DNA from: Cryptomeria japonica
Taxonomy: Eukaryota; Streptophyta; Pinopsida; Cupressales; Cupressaceae
NCBI RefSeq assembly: GCF_030272615.1
Contig: NC_081415.1
Coordinates: 377,471,392 to 377,535,391, forward strand
Reading direction: 5' to 3'
Length of the DNA stretch: 64,000 bases
Shown here: piece after piece, positions 24,201-35,100 of the stretch
Position numbering within the stretch: position 1 is the first letter of the stretch
Layout of the letters: the number at the start of each line of letters is the position of its first letter
Position numbers and translations under genes: made by a program
The notes under the pieces: model-generated
Told to the model about the DNA's origin: nothing
The model's input: the letters and a program-made list of their open reading frames with translations, nothing else
The model's database searches: none

Positions 24201-24420
24201 TGATGCCGTTTCTCATCATCCGGCGAGCAATGAGTGTTGGCGAAAATCCATCTAGGCCATACATCCTCTTTCTAAACTCTTTGAAATCTACGTGCCCAGG
24301 TTGGTGTCTGTGACATTCTTCCACTTGGAATTGATCTTCGATTCTGGTTGTAATCCTTTACTGGCGAACTTCATTTGTGCTTTTCTCGAAGGTGCTCCTT
24401 TGGTAGTCATCAACCTGCAA
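21277..24420 (-). pseudogene. Unrecognised captured or ancestral gene block inside the LTR
   Basis: From right to left on the minus strand, protein-like segments follow one another with frameshifts and a few stops. They are: FKEFRKRMYGLDGFSPT and RRMMRNGIIQAAGF (24300-24200), LILLLNRVMGSPQG with a TWMYYFIDKI stretch (23900-23780), ISKYGSWFIQFPRFTYIRV and YPTNRIVLLEVLREL (23460-23330), an open 194-codon stretch (23258-22674) ending in a basic tail, and a coiled-coil, Glu/Lys-rich 179-codon stretch (22263-21724). A final 100-codon stretch reaches 21277. The ATG nearest the start is at about 24410. It looks like one protein of perhaps 1000 residues. I do not recognise the family; a plant mobile-domain-like or gag-like origin is only a guess. 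Its strand matches the LTR's transcription direction. Confidence 0.45.
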
Positions 24421-25484
24421 AAGACATAAAAATTTCACATCACTTCTGGAAAAAAAATTCAAAGTTTATTTCTGATTTTGGATGCTTTATCTCAAAATTT
24501 CAATTTTAGCCCTTTTTAAAAGCTAAGATTTTGTGAAAAATCAGATTGAAAGTGGAAGAATTTGGCTAAGTATCGAGAAGTAAATGGTTTAGACAGAAGA
24601 AATCAGTCAAAAATATGAATTTCTTGATCCTGTGGGGTTCTCCTTGACTGATTTTGATGAAAATTTCTCTTAAATTCTGAAAATTCTGTCACAAACTCAG
24701 AAAAAGCACCTTGTTCTTCCTTCCAACACTTAGAATATTTTGCTTCAACTAAGAAATTTGTCTTTGTCTTCCTTGAAAATTTCACTTTATTTCCAAAAGT
24801 CACCTCCAAAACTTGTCTTTCGAAAACTTGGGAGAAGAAAATTCCTTCAATCTTCAACCTTCAACTTGATAATGAATTTGAGAGTGATAGGTCGAATTAA
24901 TATAGAGCTTGAGAGGTTCGATTTTAGGAGCTTCAAGTGTTTTTTTGTTTTTCCTTTTATTGACATTCCTTAAGTTCATCGAACTTAGCCTTGTTTTATT
25001 TCTCCTTCAAAATAGAAAGTTTTATCCTCTATCCAAGGCAATTTAGCATAGAATCTTCTAGATAATTCTCTTGAATTCCAATAATTTTCTTAGTGTTCAA
25101 TTTATTTCCCTTCCGAAATAATTTAAGTGTTGAAAAAAAATTTTAAAATATTTTGTGTCAAGCTTAATTTTCCCATCCCATTCAATTAATTGACCCTTGA
25201 TTTCATGTGTTTCTTTGTCGAAATTATTATTCTTCTAGCCATTTTTCTTTCTTCATCATGGCAAGTTGGTCATCTTCATGTCTAATCTTCGAATCATGGG
25301 CAAATTCTTATCCTGTTAGCGATCTTCACATATTTCATTTATGCCTAATTTCTTGCCAACTTGTGTTTGTGCAATTTACCTTGGGAAATTTTATTATCTA
25401 TATGTCTAAGCCGAATGCCATATGCGAACTTGGCTAGTGTCTAGACTGGCAAAAGTTGTTTTCTTTATGCCAAAGCCCCCTTTG

Positions 25485-26262
25485 GGCGGACTTCATCATG
25501 ATTTGGACGTCCAAACCTTGCCTAGGCGGACTTTAGGCCATGTCTTGCTTGCAAAATTTTTATTTTCTTCTAACCTTGTCCAAAAATCTCTTACTTTTTC
25601 TTTGGGTGGACTTGGAGGAAATCTTGCCATGGGCGGACTTGGCTTCACCTTGAGCTTCTTTTTACTTTCAACCTTGTCTTGCTTTAATCCTTCTTGTGGG
25701 CGGACTTTGAAGTGCATTAGACATGTTTTTCTTTTCTCTTGTCATCTTGGCCTAGGTGGACTTGAAGTCTTGTTTGCCATTTTTTTTAATGCCTTGGCGG
25801 ACTTTGGAGGTCTCTTGCCAATGTCGAACTTGGCATGCTTTATGCCAAAACCTCTTAACTGCAAGTAGGAGCTAACTTTAACCTTTGCTATCTCTCTTAA
25901 CTAAAGATAGGAGTTTGCTGCTTGTTTACCAACTTTATTTGTACATGGGGGAACTTGATGGCTTCTAAGACATAGGTGGACTTTGTAGACCACCAAGCAA
26001 GGGCGGACTTGACAAATGTTTAGCCATGTCCCTCATGCTTTGGGCAGACTTTGTGTTACCTTTTCCATTTACCTCTTATACCTTGGGCAAACTTCAAGCT
26101 TTCTTAGCACATGGTGGACTTTGAAGGTTCATAGGCTAGGGCAAACTTGGAAGACCATTGGACAAGGCGGACTTCACCTTTCATCAGCCATCTCCTCTCA
26201 TGTTTAGGCGAAGTTCATACCTCCATTGGCTTGTGTGTATGCAATCAACCATGGTGGACTTG
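25485..26262 (-). repeat. GGCGGACTT motif array
   Basis: About 15 copies of GGCGGACTT or one- to two-base variants (GGTGGACTT, GGCAAACTT) occur in 780 bases at irregular 25-75 base spacing. They are embedded in CTTGCCATG-like sequence. The open frames here are by-products. Confidence 0.6.
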
Positions 26263-26834
26263 GGAGCTCACAAGACATTTCCTAACTTTACCTCTTCCTC
26301 TGCCATGTCCAGTTTTGATCAACCATGTTCATATCCGGATCATCTAGAACAAAACCCTAGATTAGGGTTTTACCTTGCTTTTTACACTTAGAGACAAAAA
26401 TTTTTGATTTTGAAGACATGGGCACTGATGCCACGACCTAAAGAACCAAACCCTAATCTTACTTTCAAAAAAGAAGAAAAAAGCAAAAAGCACAAAAGCG
26501 ATCCAAAAAGCTGCTTCTCTGATTGGTCCCAAAGTGCCAAAAATAAAAAAAGCAAAAAAACAAAAAAGCGGCATTCTTTAAAAATAGGAAGGTGTCAAAA
26601 TTGACTCAAAGCAATTGTGATCTTCATCCTTTGGGCCTTCTGAGTGCTTTGGCGATGTCTAGATACTGATCTGGGAAATAATTCTCCATTTGACTCGGAT
26701 GACTCCTCAAAAACTCTAACTCTAAACTCTCGAAAATAAAGACTTATGAAACTTGCAGACCTAAGACAAGACCCTAAAAAGAAAACAAGGGGTCCCTATT
26801 TGCAATGGGCCGATGTGTGAAATAGGTCACAACA

Positions 26835-28198
26835 TATACTCTCTAGTGTCTATTAGCAAGTCAGTAGACGATCTTGGTGATTTGAATCATATTTATTCCT
26901 CTTTAGCACCTAAAACTTGCAAAATTTATTGTCCTAAAATCGTTGGTTTTGTCAACAATGATCCTAGAAGCATGGCTACTTGATGAACCTTGATTAAAAA
27001 ACTAAGGCACCATGATGAAGATAGGGAAACCGATTTCAAACAAATCTGCAATTAGTATTAAGGCATGCTCATATTCACATTCTTTTTTGAAAACAAAAAG
27101 ACCATTGATCTTGAAGCCCCTTGGATGAAGAATGATGGAAATGATAACCTCTCAATCTTCTTCCTATGTGCTGTATATAGCCCTTGTGATTGTTGAAACT
27201 CACCGAATGACGAAAATTATAGTCTACTAACAAATCACCATATAATCTTGGTGATTTGAACCTGATTTATAACTCTTCATCAACTAGAAGTTGCAAAATT
27301 CAGCATTTCGAAACTTGAGGATTTGTCAACAACCCTAGAATCTCCAATAGCAAACTTGCCAAAAAATTGCTTAATCTCAATAATATTTGATGATTTTATA
27401 TGCTATTACTTTGTATTTAAAAATTAAATATGTTGTACTATTTACTTGTAGCTTAGATACAATAGCAAATAGAGAACCCTTAGCTCTTGGATCAAGCTTA
27501 CAGTTTGCATCAGACTTAGGTTCAACCTAGTTGATACCAGTTACTTGAACTTGTTCCTTTGGAGCTAGGGACCCTACATAGAAGTAGGATTGATCTTGGG
27601 GGAAACTCCATGGTTAAGTATGCTTGAGTAAGAGTGGTATGGAATGGGAGACCTCTTGGGAAATCCCGATGCTTTCATCCTATGAGGATCAGCTAGATAT
27701 ATTGAGTGCTAAGTGGACCATTAATTCTCATGAGAGATGGGTTCATGTGAACTGCTACTCATTACATATGGGCTGATGAGTTTGACTCACATGCTTTTTA
27801 GTTTTTGATATTAGTAAAACATGCGAAAGGACCCAAACCCATTACAAAGAGAAACCAGAAAGGCAAGAGAAGAGAGTCTCACAAGGGGCGAGACTACCAA
27901 GCATTACATCAATAAGGAAACAAAATTGAGATTGCTTAAAAGACCATTAGAAGAAAAACAAAAACAACACTAGAATATCAAAGGACCAAAACAAAAAGAC
28001 AAGTTATTGGTGAGCCAACTTCTTTAGCCCATTGATCGACTGTCATTCTCTATATAGGAATTTTAGTTTGTTAGTGAAGGTGACCTCCCCTTAGTTTTTC
28101 TCTTCATTCTTGGATATTTTTCCTTTGACATACAACATATTATCTCTTGTTCTATTAGCTGGACCGTCCTCTTCCACAATATTTTCATTGGTGTTAAT
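26835..28198. other. Unassigned intronic sequence with a diverged direct duplication
   Basis: No gene recognised. 26849-26965 and 27221-27345 are diverged direct copies (both contain ATCTTGGTGATTTGAA and GCAAAATT ... GTCAACAA) about 372 bases apart. The rest may be decayed LTR or LINE sequence. Confidence 0.35.
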
Positions 28199-28362
28199 TG
28201 TTGTCATTTTATGACACCCTTGGTCCATCAGTGAGAACCAATCAGAGATACGATCCATGGACTGGCACTGCCCCAGTTGATCAAAGTAAAAAGCAATGGA
28301 ATTATGAAGTGTGAAGTGTTGTCTTGTCAGGAGGAAGTTCCTTCCTTAGCCATTTCTCTCTT

Positions 28363-28975
28363 CCCCGGAACTCCCAAACCCCGAGGTTTCGAAGTTCCGT
28401 CCTTTGCTCTCTAGTTCCCTGGAACTCCGGAACCTTGAGGTTTCGAATTTCCTTCCTTTGCTTCCTCTTCTCTCTACTTCCCAGGAACTCCGGAACCCCG
28501 AGGCTCCTTTCCCTTGCCCTTTTCTTTTCCCAGAACTCCGGAACCCCAAGGTTCCGAAGTCCCTTGCTGCCTCTCCTTCCCTTCCCCGGAACTCCGGAAC
28601 CTCGTGGTTCCGAAGTTCCTTTCCTTAGCCTTTTCCTTTCCGTGTCTCTTCTTCTATTCTCCAGAACTCCGAAACCTCAAGGTTCCGAAGTTCCTTTCCT
28701 TTGCTTCCCTTCCTCTTTACCGAAACTCCAGTACCCCGTGGTTTCGGAGTTCCCTCCTTGCCTTTTTCCAATTCCCCGGAACTCCGGAACCCCAAGGTTC
28801 CGAAGTTCCTTTCTTGCCTTCTCTCTAGTTCTTCTGAGCTACGGAACCCTGAGGTTCCGAAGTTCCTTCCCTTGTCTCCTTCTCTCTTTCCCGGATTTTC
28901 GGAACCCCGAGGTTCCGAAGTTCCTTCCTTAGTCTTCTCCACTTTGGGAAACCGAGTTTTCGAAGTCTTCCGACT
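28363..28975 (+). repeat. Tandem array of about 11 GGAACTCCGGAACC hairpins
   Basis: Units of about 50-65 bases, each with a left arm GGAACTCCGGAACC and right arm GGTTCCGAAGTTCC around a four-base loop (CCGA, CCAA, TCGT and similar), joined by pyrimidine-rich linkers ending TTCCTTCCTTTGC. One unit has lost its right arm. Long open frames occur on both strands as an artefact (for example 28324-28932). Confidence 0.85.
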
Positions 28976-29334
28976 TCCTTCCGGCTTGCAACATTTACGG
29001 ATGGCGTGATCAACACTCAAAGCTTTAATTGGTTCTACGACTCTTGTGACTTGTGCACCTTCTTTTGTGGAGCTACAAGGGTGCATTTAATGATTTTGGC
29101 AGGATTTCCATCAAGAGAGATACAGGGCCATGCTTGTTGTGGTAACTTATGTCATGTCTGAATGCTCCGACTTTGGAATGTCAGTCAATCTACCCTTCTC
29201 AGGGTTGCATTTTCAGGGTATGGCTAGGTTACTTGCATGTACAGAAAGTCAGGTGCATGCACTTCCCTACACTCCCAGACTGACATTTCCCTCCACAGAC
29301 AAGGGTCATGATCACTCTTGTAACCAATTTTCTC

Positions 29335-29340
29335 TATAAA
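29335..29340 (+). promoter_or_regulatory. TATA box of the 5' LTR
   Basis: TATAAA in TTTTCTCTATAAAGGCTG, conserved in the other LTR at 33698-33705. Confidence 0.55.
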
Positions 29341-29994
29341 GGCTGTTAAGCTTCATTGTAAAGGTTTCTCTCCCTGCTGCCTTGAGCTATTCTATGCTCT
29401 TTCACTTCTCTTGTATTTATCTTGCATTTTTGCAACTATAAGTTGGCCATTGGCCTTGTAATGAATTGAAATCACCATTCTTGCCTTCCTTCAACTTATG
29501 TATGCTGTGTATGCTTCCTTACCTTCATCATAGGTGTATGTTTTGTGGCTCTTTTCTCATATATGCTGTGTTAATTTATTTCTGAGTGTGGCTTGTGGGA
29601 AACCTTCTCCCCTCTTGACATTCAGTGAATTCTAACCTCCATACATGCATCGGGGTCACTTATACAACTGAAGTTTTTGCATCTCCTGGGTATTTCAGTT
29701 GATTCTTTGTGTCATTTCGGGTAGGGAGAGAAACAATCTCTTCTAGGTGCATCACCTCCTTTTATTTTAAGCATTTCTCTCTTCCCTTTTCCTCTACAAG
29801 TTGTTAGGATAGGCTTAGGAATAAGTTTTGAAGTGTTGAGTTGGTTCAACACCTGCACCTGGTTTGAGAAGGAAGATGACCTTCTCTGGAGATTCAACCC
29901 CCTTGTGCAAGGTCCCACACTTAGGGGTTGTTTCCATGTTTCACAAGGTTGCTGAGTTGATAGCTCAGCAAAGGTGCAAGCTTTTGTGATAGCA

Positions 29995-30025
29995 TTTTTT
30001 GGCATGCCCGATGGGACTTAATTTT
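29995..30025 (+). other. Primer-binding-site region
   Basis: TTTTTTGGCATGCCCGATGG directly follows the LTR. It resembles the TTTTTGGCGCCCACCGTGGGG sequence that follows the 5' LTR in many plant Tat-type elements, so I take it as the worn primer site. Confidence 0.45.
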
Positions 30026-30460
30026 GACATACATGCTAAGGATTCAGTGCTGGTCTTAGTGTCTCAGCCTTTAGAGGCAGTCATCTCTCAAGCACTTGGC
30101 GACTTTGCTCAACAAGTCCAGTTTCTTGTTCGTGACTAGTTCCTAACTCTTGGACCCCGGAACACCCAGGTTCCCAAGTCACCAACTCCAGAACTCTGGA
30201 ACCCCCTGGTTTCGAAGTGCCTAAGTCCTCAACTCCAGAACCCCGAGGTTCCGAAGTCATGCAGTCCTAAGCCAAGCCAACTGAAGATTTAGTGGGTTCT
30301 TCAGTTCATCAAGCCTTTGGAGGCAACATCTTTCAAGCACCTGGCGACTCTACAATCATTTGGTGGATCTGTGCTATGTTATCAGTTGCTGGTTGAGAGG
30401 GTCCGTCTCCTTGTTTAAGCATTTTTTTAAACAAGCTCCATCTCTTTCAAATGTTTTAAT

Positions 30461-32041
30461 ATGAGTTCATATGATGGGTGTAACTTCTATTCACCCCCAT
30501 TCTATGAGAATGCCGGCCATTTTCCCCCTCCTTACCAACAGGACCGAACTAGGACTGCTCCTAGTTTCAACCCAATTAACTTCACTTCAGCAGCAGGCGG
30601 GTACTTTCCTAATGCTTGCCACCCACCCACCCCTGCTCAACCTTCTTGTCAGCCCAACCAGCCCCAAGATGATGAAAAGAGGCAAATTGCAGAACTCAAA
30701 AGTGTGTTGCTTGATCTCTCCAAGTAGTTGGAGGAGTTGAAGAGGCAACAGGAGTGGGATTTGCAGCAGGATTAGCTTGCTTATCGGGCTTAGCTTCAGC
30801 AACAACAGATGGGATCCCAAAGACAACATAAGGATTTCTTTGCAAGGCAGCTTGCCTCTGCTAGGAAGAAAGAAATCGAGCAACTAGCAGCCACAGAGAT
30901 GCGGCTCATACAGGAGGAGGTTTCTGCTCCTAGGGTTCCTAAGTTTGAAATCCCAAGCTTTAGGCAGAGGAGACCTTCCAAGCCTTCAACTAACCCCCCT
31001 AGTTTTAAAATTCCAAGTTTCAAGGGAGCTCTAGCTGTTGTTATACAAGAGCCTTCTCCTCAATGCCTTTTGCAAAACACCCCACCACCCAGGCCCTTTC
31101 CTGATGCTATCTCCCTTTTTAAGGGCGAACCTATTGTATGGAGGACAGATGGTTCCCATCCTCATCATGAGGAAGGGGTTCAATCAGCCATTGGTAAGTC
31201 TTCATATGCTCTAAAGGAGGAAGAATCAGCGATGCTGCAGGAGGATATTGAGAATAATCAGTTGCAGCAACAGGTCATTGAACAAGAATGTGAAGGAAAA
31301 GAGGATACTGTCCTCTCATTTGACAATCTTCCTTTCTTTATTGATCATGAAGAGAAGGATATGTCTACACCTCCCTCGATGGTAGCTCTAGAGCAACAAG
31401 CTAGTGTTGAGGAGGGCAAAGTGTGTAATGTTTTTTCTGCAGATTGCATGGTAGAAGGATTGTGTCATGAACTTGAGGTTGTTGCATTATGTTGCCGAGA
31501 GGAGGAAACAAAAACAAAGAGACAATCTGAAGATTTTAGTTATTCTTTTGAGGTGTCTCATAAACCTGAGATTTGTGCTGATGAGTTGGATATCAGCACA
31601 TGTGAATATGATGTATGCTGGTTCTCCCCTGTACCTGAAAGTGATGACGTTGAATATGAAGTCTTCATTCAAGGTGAAGATGTTTCTTTTGGCATTAGGG
31701 ATGATGTGCCTGAGCTTGAATGTTTCACTTGGGACCAACATACCAAGTTTGATGACATTGAGCAACATGTTGGTCATGCCTACAGTCTTTTGGTTGCTCA
31801 ACTTGACAATATACCCAAGCTTCAAAGTTTCCAATTTGATGTGCCTGAAGAGCCCCCTTGTGCAAGCCAAGACAGGGATATGGTATACTTTTCATCACCA
31901 TGCGAGTTCGAGGCCTTTTCCTTTGGTTTCAACTCACACCAAAATGCGGTCGGCTATTGTGAAAAAAAGGATGCCCCTTGTATAATAGAGATGCCTTCTC
32001 TTTCGCAAGGAGTAGTTCTTTTGATGCTAGCCAACTCATAA
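30461..32041 (+). pseudogene. Unknown proline-rich/acidic protein of the non-autonomous element
   Basis: A single frame of 527 codons from ATG 30461 to the stop at 32039, broken only by three TAG codons at 30725, 30773 and 30791. The N-terminus is Pro/Tyr/Phe-rich. A Gln/Lys-rich coiled-coil segment covers about residues 75-150 and contains the three stops. The C-terminal two thirds is strongly acidic with Trp/Phe/Cys (for example EYDVCWFSPVPESDD). There is no zinc knuckle, protease or polymerase motif. All three stops sit where Gln (CAG) would fit the local pattern, consistent with C-to-T change. Function unknown. A 30146-30260 stretch upstream carries leftover hairpin motifs of the LTR type. 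Confidence 0.55.
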
Positions 32042-32679
32042 AAAACTTCCCTCTTGCTACTATGTGTATGCTTCATGCATCTCCGGATGTCTCAGGTGGC
32101 TATTTTCTATGGCTTCCCTATGGTGGCAAGGTGAATGGCAAAGTGTTCTTTCACCACATGAGTAGTATGCGTGATCTAATGCATGCATACAAGAGATTTC
32201 AACCATTACAACTAGTTGGTGAATGTAACAATGGTATGAGGGGGATCAACTCCTTCAAAAGGTTCCTCTTTGACAGAGGCAAAAGTATCAGTTGCCTCTT
32301 ATTGTAACAATGTAAATATTAGTTAGGTTTCTTGTTTTCCAAGAAGTGCACGAGCACAGGCTGTTCCCCTTCAAAATGGCTGATCTTGATCCTCTGCGGG
32401 TTATAGAGGAGAGGGTTTTCTTCTTTCTTGCAGTTGTGACTCAGTGCCCAATGGATGTTCAAGGCTTCCGGACTTAATGCTTAGCAGGCAAGCATCACGC
32501 AGAAATCACCAAAAATGTTATGATTTTATGACACCCTTGGTTCATCAGTGAGAACCGATCAGAGATACGATCCATGGACCAACACTACCCTTGTTGATCA
32601 AAGTGAAAAGAAGTGGAATTATGAAGTGTGAAGTGTTGTCTTGTCTGGAGGAAGTTCCTTCCTTAGCCTTTTCTCTCTT

Positions 32680-33345
32680 CCCCGGAACTCCGGAACCTCA
32701 AGGTTCCGAAGTTCCTTCCTTTGCTCTCTAGTTCCCCGGAACTCCGGAACCCGGAGGTTTTGAAGTTCCTTCCTTTGCTCTCTAGTTCCCCAGAACTCCG
32801 AAACCCTGAGGTTCTGAAGTTCCTTCCTTTGCTTCCTTTTCTCTCTAGTTCCTCGGAACTCCGGAACCCCGAGGTTCCTTTCCCTTGCCCTTTTCTTTTC
32901 TCGGAACTCTGAAACCCCAAGGTTCCGAAGTCCCTTGCTGCCTCCCCTTCCCTTCCCCAGAACTCCGGAACGTTGTGGTTCCGAAGTTCCTTTCCTTAGC
33001 CTTTTCCTTTCCGTGTCTCTTCTTCTGTTCCTCGGAACTCCGAAACCCCGAGGTTCCGAAGTTCCTGTCCTTTGCTTGCCTTCCTCTTTCCCGAAACTCG
33101 GGAACCCTGTGGTTCCGAAGCCCCCTCCTTGCCTTTTTCCAATTCCCCGGAACTCCATAATCCTGAGGTTTCGAAGTTCCTTTCTTGCATTCTCTCCAGT
33201 TCTTCTGAACTTCAGAACCCTGAGGTTCTGAATTTCCTTCCCTTGTCTCCTCTCTTTCTTGGAACTCTGAAACCCCGAGGTTTCGAAGTTCCTTCCTTAG
33301 TCTTCCCCACTTTGGTAAACCGGGTTTCCGAAGTCTTCTGACTTC
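32680..33345 (+). repeat. Tandem array of about 12 GGAACTCCGGAACC hairpins
   Basis: The same array as 28363-28975 with one additional unit near the start (CTCTAGTTCCCC occurs twice). Arms and loops vary between units but most stay self-complementary. Confidence 0.85.
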
Positions 33346-33697
33346 CTTCCGGCTTGCAACACTTCCGGATGTGTGATCAACACTTAAAGCTTTAAATGTT
33401 CCAACGACTCTTGTGACTTGTGCACCTTCTTTTGTGGAGCTACAATGGTGCATTTAATGATTTTGGCAGAATTTCCATCGAGAGGTACAGGGCTATGCTT
33501 GTTGTGGTAACTTATGTCATGTTTGCATTCTCTGACTTTGGAATGTTCATCAATCTACCCTTCTCAGGGTTGCATTTTCAGGGTATGGCGAGGTTGCTTG
33601 CATGTATAGAAAGTCAGGTGCATGCACTTCCCTGCACTCCCAAATTGACATTTCCTTGCACACACAAGGGTCATGATCACTCTTGTAACCAATTTTC

Positions 33698-33705
33698 TAT
33701 ATAAA
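33698..33705 (+). promoter_or_regulatory. TATA box of the 3' LTR
   Basis: TATATAAA, in the position equivalent to 29335-29340. Confidence 0.5.
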
Positions 33706-33925
33706 GGTTGTTAAGCCTCATTGTAAAGGGTTCTTTCCCTGCCGGCTTGAGCTATTCTATTCTCTTTCACTTCTCTTGTATTTATCTTGCATTTTTGCAG
33801 CTGTAAGTTGGCCATTGGCCTTGTAATGAATTGAAATCACCATTCTTGCCTTCCTTCAACTTATGTATGCTGTGTATGTTTCCTTACCTTCATCATAGGT
33901 TTTAGTTTTGTGGCTCTTCTCTCAT

Positions 33926-34935
33926 CATCAACCCAATCAAGTCATGACAAGGTAGCACATCCAAGTTCAATGAACCTGACTCATCCCGCGAAGGAGCAAG
34001 TGACACATGGCACTGCATCAAATATTATTCATTGCACCTAACCTCATCTCTCATAGGTTCATATTCAAGGAAGGATGTGTGTCGAAATGATGTAATTTTA
34101 TCATTGGCCAAGGAGCTAGTTGTAACTAACCCTAATTAGGGTTTTATCATGTAATCTCGACTGTTGATCTTGAATCCATTAGAGCCATTCAAATGTAATG
34201 ACACCTCTGTATAAAGATCAAACTTCTCATTTGTAAAGGTTAATGGAAGAATTGACAATAGTTAGGAGTAGAAGAGATTAGAAGTAGCAATAGAGTAGGA
34301 GGAAAGGAGATTGTTGCCAAGGCTTGCTGGAATCAACATAATATTTTCATGGAAGATATGGTGGACTTTGTGTTGTTTCAACATTTTGCATGGTCTCTAC
34401 TTCTCAAGTTTTATTTGTTGATTAGATGAATGAAATAGCTTATTGTTGATGAATGGTTAAGCCTAATGTTCATACCATTTGGAATTTCTTGATTGCAAAT
34501 TGCAATGTATGGCTAGAATGAACTTATCTCAAAGCTTAACTTCAATTACTTTATGCTCATTGTTCATAGTGTTGGTGCGCACAAGTGTTATGAAAATCAT
34601 TCCTCATGGCGAAGCAAAGTTTGGTTAGCTGTCATCCATCAACAATCATTTCCTACATTCTTACCCTTTGCCTTTTATCCTTTATTTTTCCAAGTTAATC
34701 AGTAAAATTCCACATTCTAGCTATGTTCGGAAGCATAATTCCCTTTGTGATTACCAGGAAGATCACATCAAACATTGAGTCTATCCAAAACTTAAAGTCA
34801 ATTATTCGCATTGTAAACCATGAAGTTGTCTTGTTTGATCATATTCTTTAGCATATGAGGTTTATTTGTTGAAGAGATTATAGAATACTTAGTATTTTGT
34901 TTTGTGTTTGAGGTGTGCTAAAAACCACATCAACA
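33926..34935 (+). repeat. Right part of a 5' LTR, TGTTGTGAC long-LTR family
   Basis: Aligns with 51390-52495: CAATGAACCTGACTCATC, CCCTAATTAGGGTTT, GCATGGTCTC, CTTAACTTCAATT and the terminal ACCACATCAACA (ACACGTCAACA in the sister). A TATA-like GTATAAAGATC lies near 34211. The left part is missing, replaced by the truncated LTR at 33925. Confidence 0.7.
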
Positions 34936-34938
34936 AAA

Positions 34939-34952
34939 TTGGTGCTAGAGGG
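34939..34952 (+). other. Primer-binding-site region
   Basis: TTGGTGCTAGAGGG four bases after the LTR end CAACA. It begins TGG like most primer sites; the tRNA is not identified. Confidence 0.4.
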
Positions 34953-35100
34953 AGTGCTACGAATGAATTTCAGATCATGAGTTAGGAATCATAATGAGAT
35001 TTCAAGCTACATTTGAGATATGTAGATCTCTTTCAAGTTGAAAAAATCCAAAAAAAAGTAAAAATTTGAAAAATCCATAAAAATAAAAACAGATTTCTCA

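Larger units (their letters stand above)
20204..26834 (-). mobile_element. Long LTR (6.6 kb) of the TGTTGTGAC family, minus orientation
   Basis: The right edge, read on the minus strand, is TGTTGTGACCTATTTCACAC followed by CCCATTGCAAATAGGGACCCC. The same opening starts the LTRs at 47339 and 37540. The left edge region (GAATAAAATATCCAAGGATACTCTATCC, 20229-20256) matches the 3' end of 47339-52495. I see only one start and one end, so this looks like a single oversized LTR. It contains a gene-like block and a motif array. No matching target duplication was found, so the exact edges are approximate. Confidence 0.6.
28199..29994 (+). repeat. 5' LTR (1.8 kb)
   Basis: From TGTTGTCATTTTATGACACC to ...GTGATAGCA. 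Contains the hairpin array, the shared block AACTTATGTCATGTYTG... and a TATA box. The end is set by the primer-site-like sequence that follows. Confidence 0.7.
28199..33925 (+). mobile_element. Non-autonomous LTR retrotransposon with hairpin-array LTRs
   Basis: 5' LTR 28199-29994, internal region with one acidic reading frame, and 3' LTR 32516-33925. The LTRs start TGTTGTCATTTTATGACACCC and TGTTATGATTTTATGACACCC. There is no gag-pol motif. The 3' LTR stops about 430 bases short and is joined directly to another element's LTR, so the right end was lost in a later rearrangement. No target duplication can be tested. Confidence 0.75.
32516..33925 (+). repeat. 3' LTR, truncated
   Basis: Matches the first 1.37 kb of 28199-29994 through GTTTTGTGGCTCTTCTCTCAT and then changes abruptly to the sequence of another LTR family. 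Confidence 0.8.

Noticed and set aside
20204-26834. A 5-bp target duplication for the minus-strand long LTR
   Set aside because: The flanks GTGTA and TATAC do not match at any reasonable edge choice, so I do not claim one.
28324-28932. A 202-codon open frame, and similar ones on both strands of 28346-29086 and 32619-33453
   Set aside because: They run through the tandem hairpin array; unit lengths and composition keep frames open on both strands. No protein-like change pattern.
28363-28975. Heat-shock elements, because TTC and GAA alternate in GGTTCCGAAGTTCC
   Set aside because: Heat-shock elements need two-base gaps between GAA and TTC; here the gaps are one base, so the spacing is wrong.
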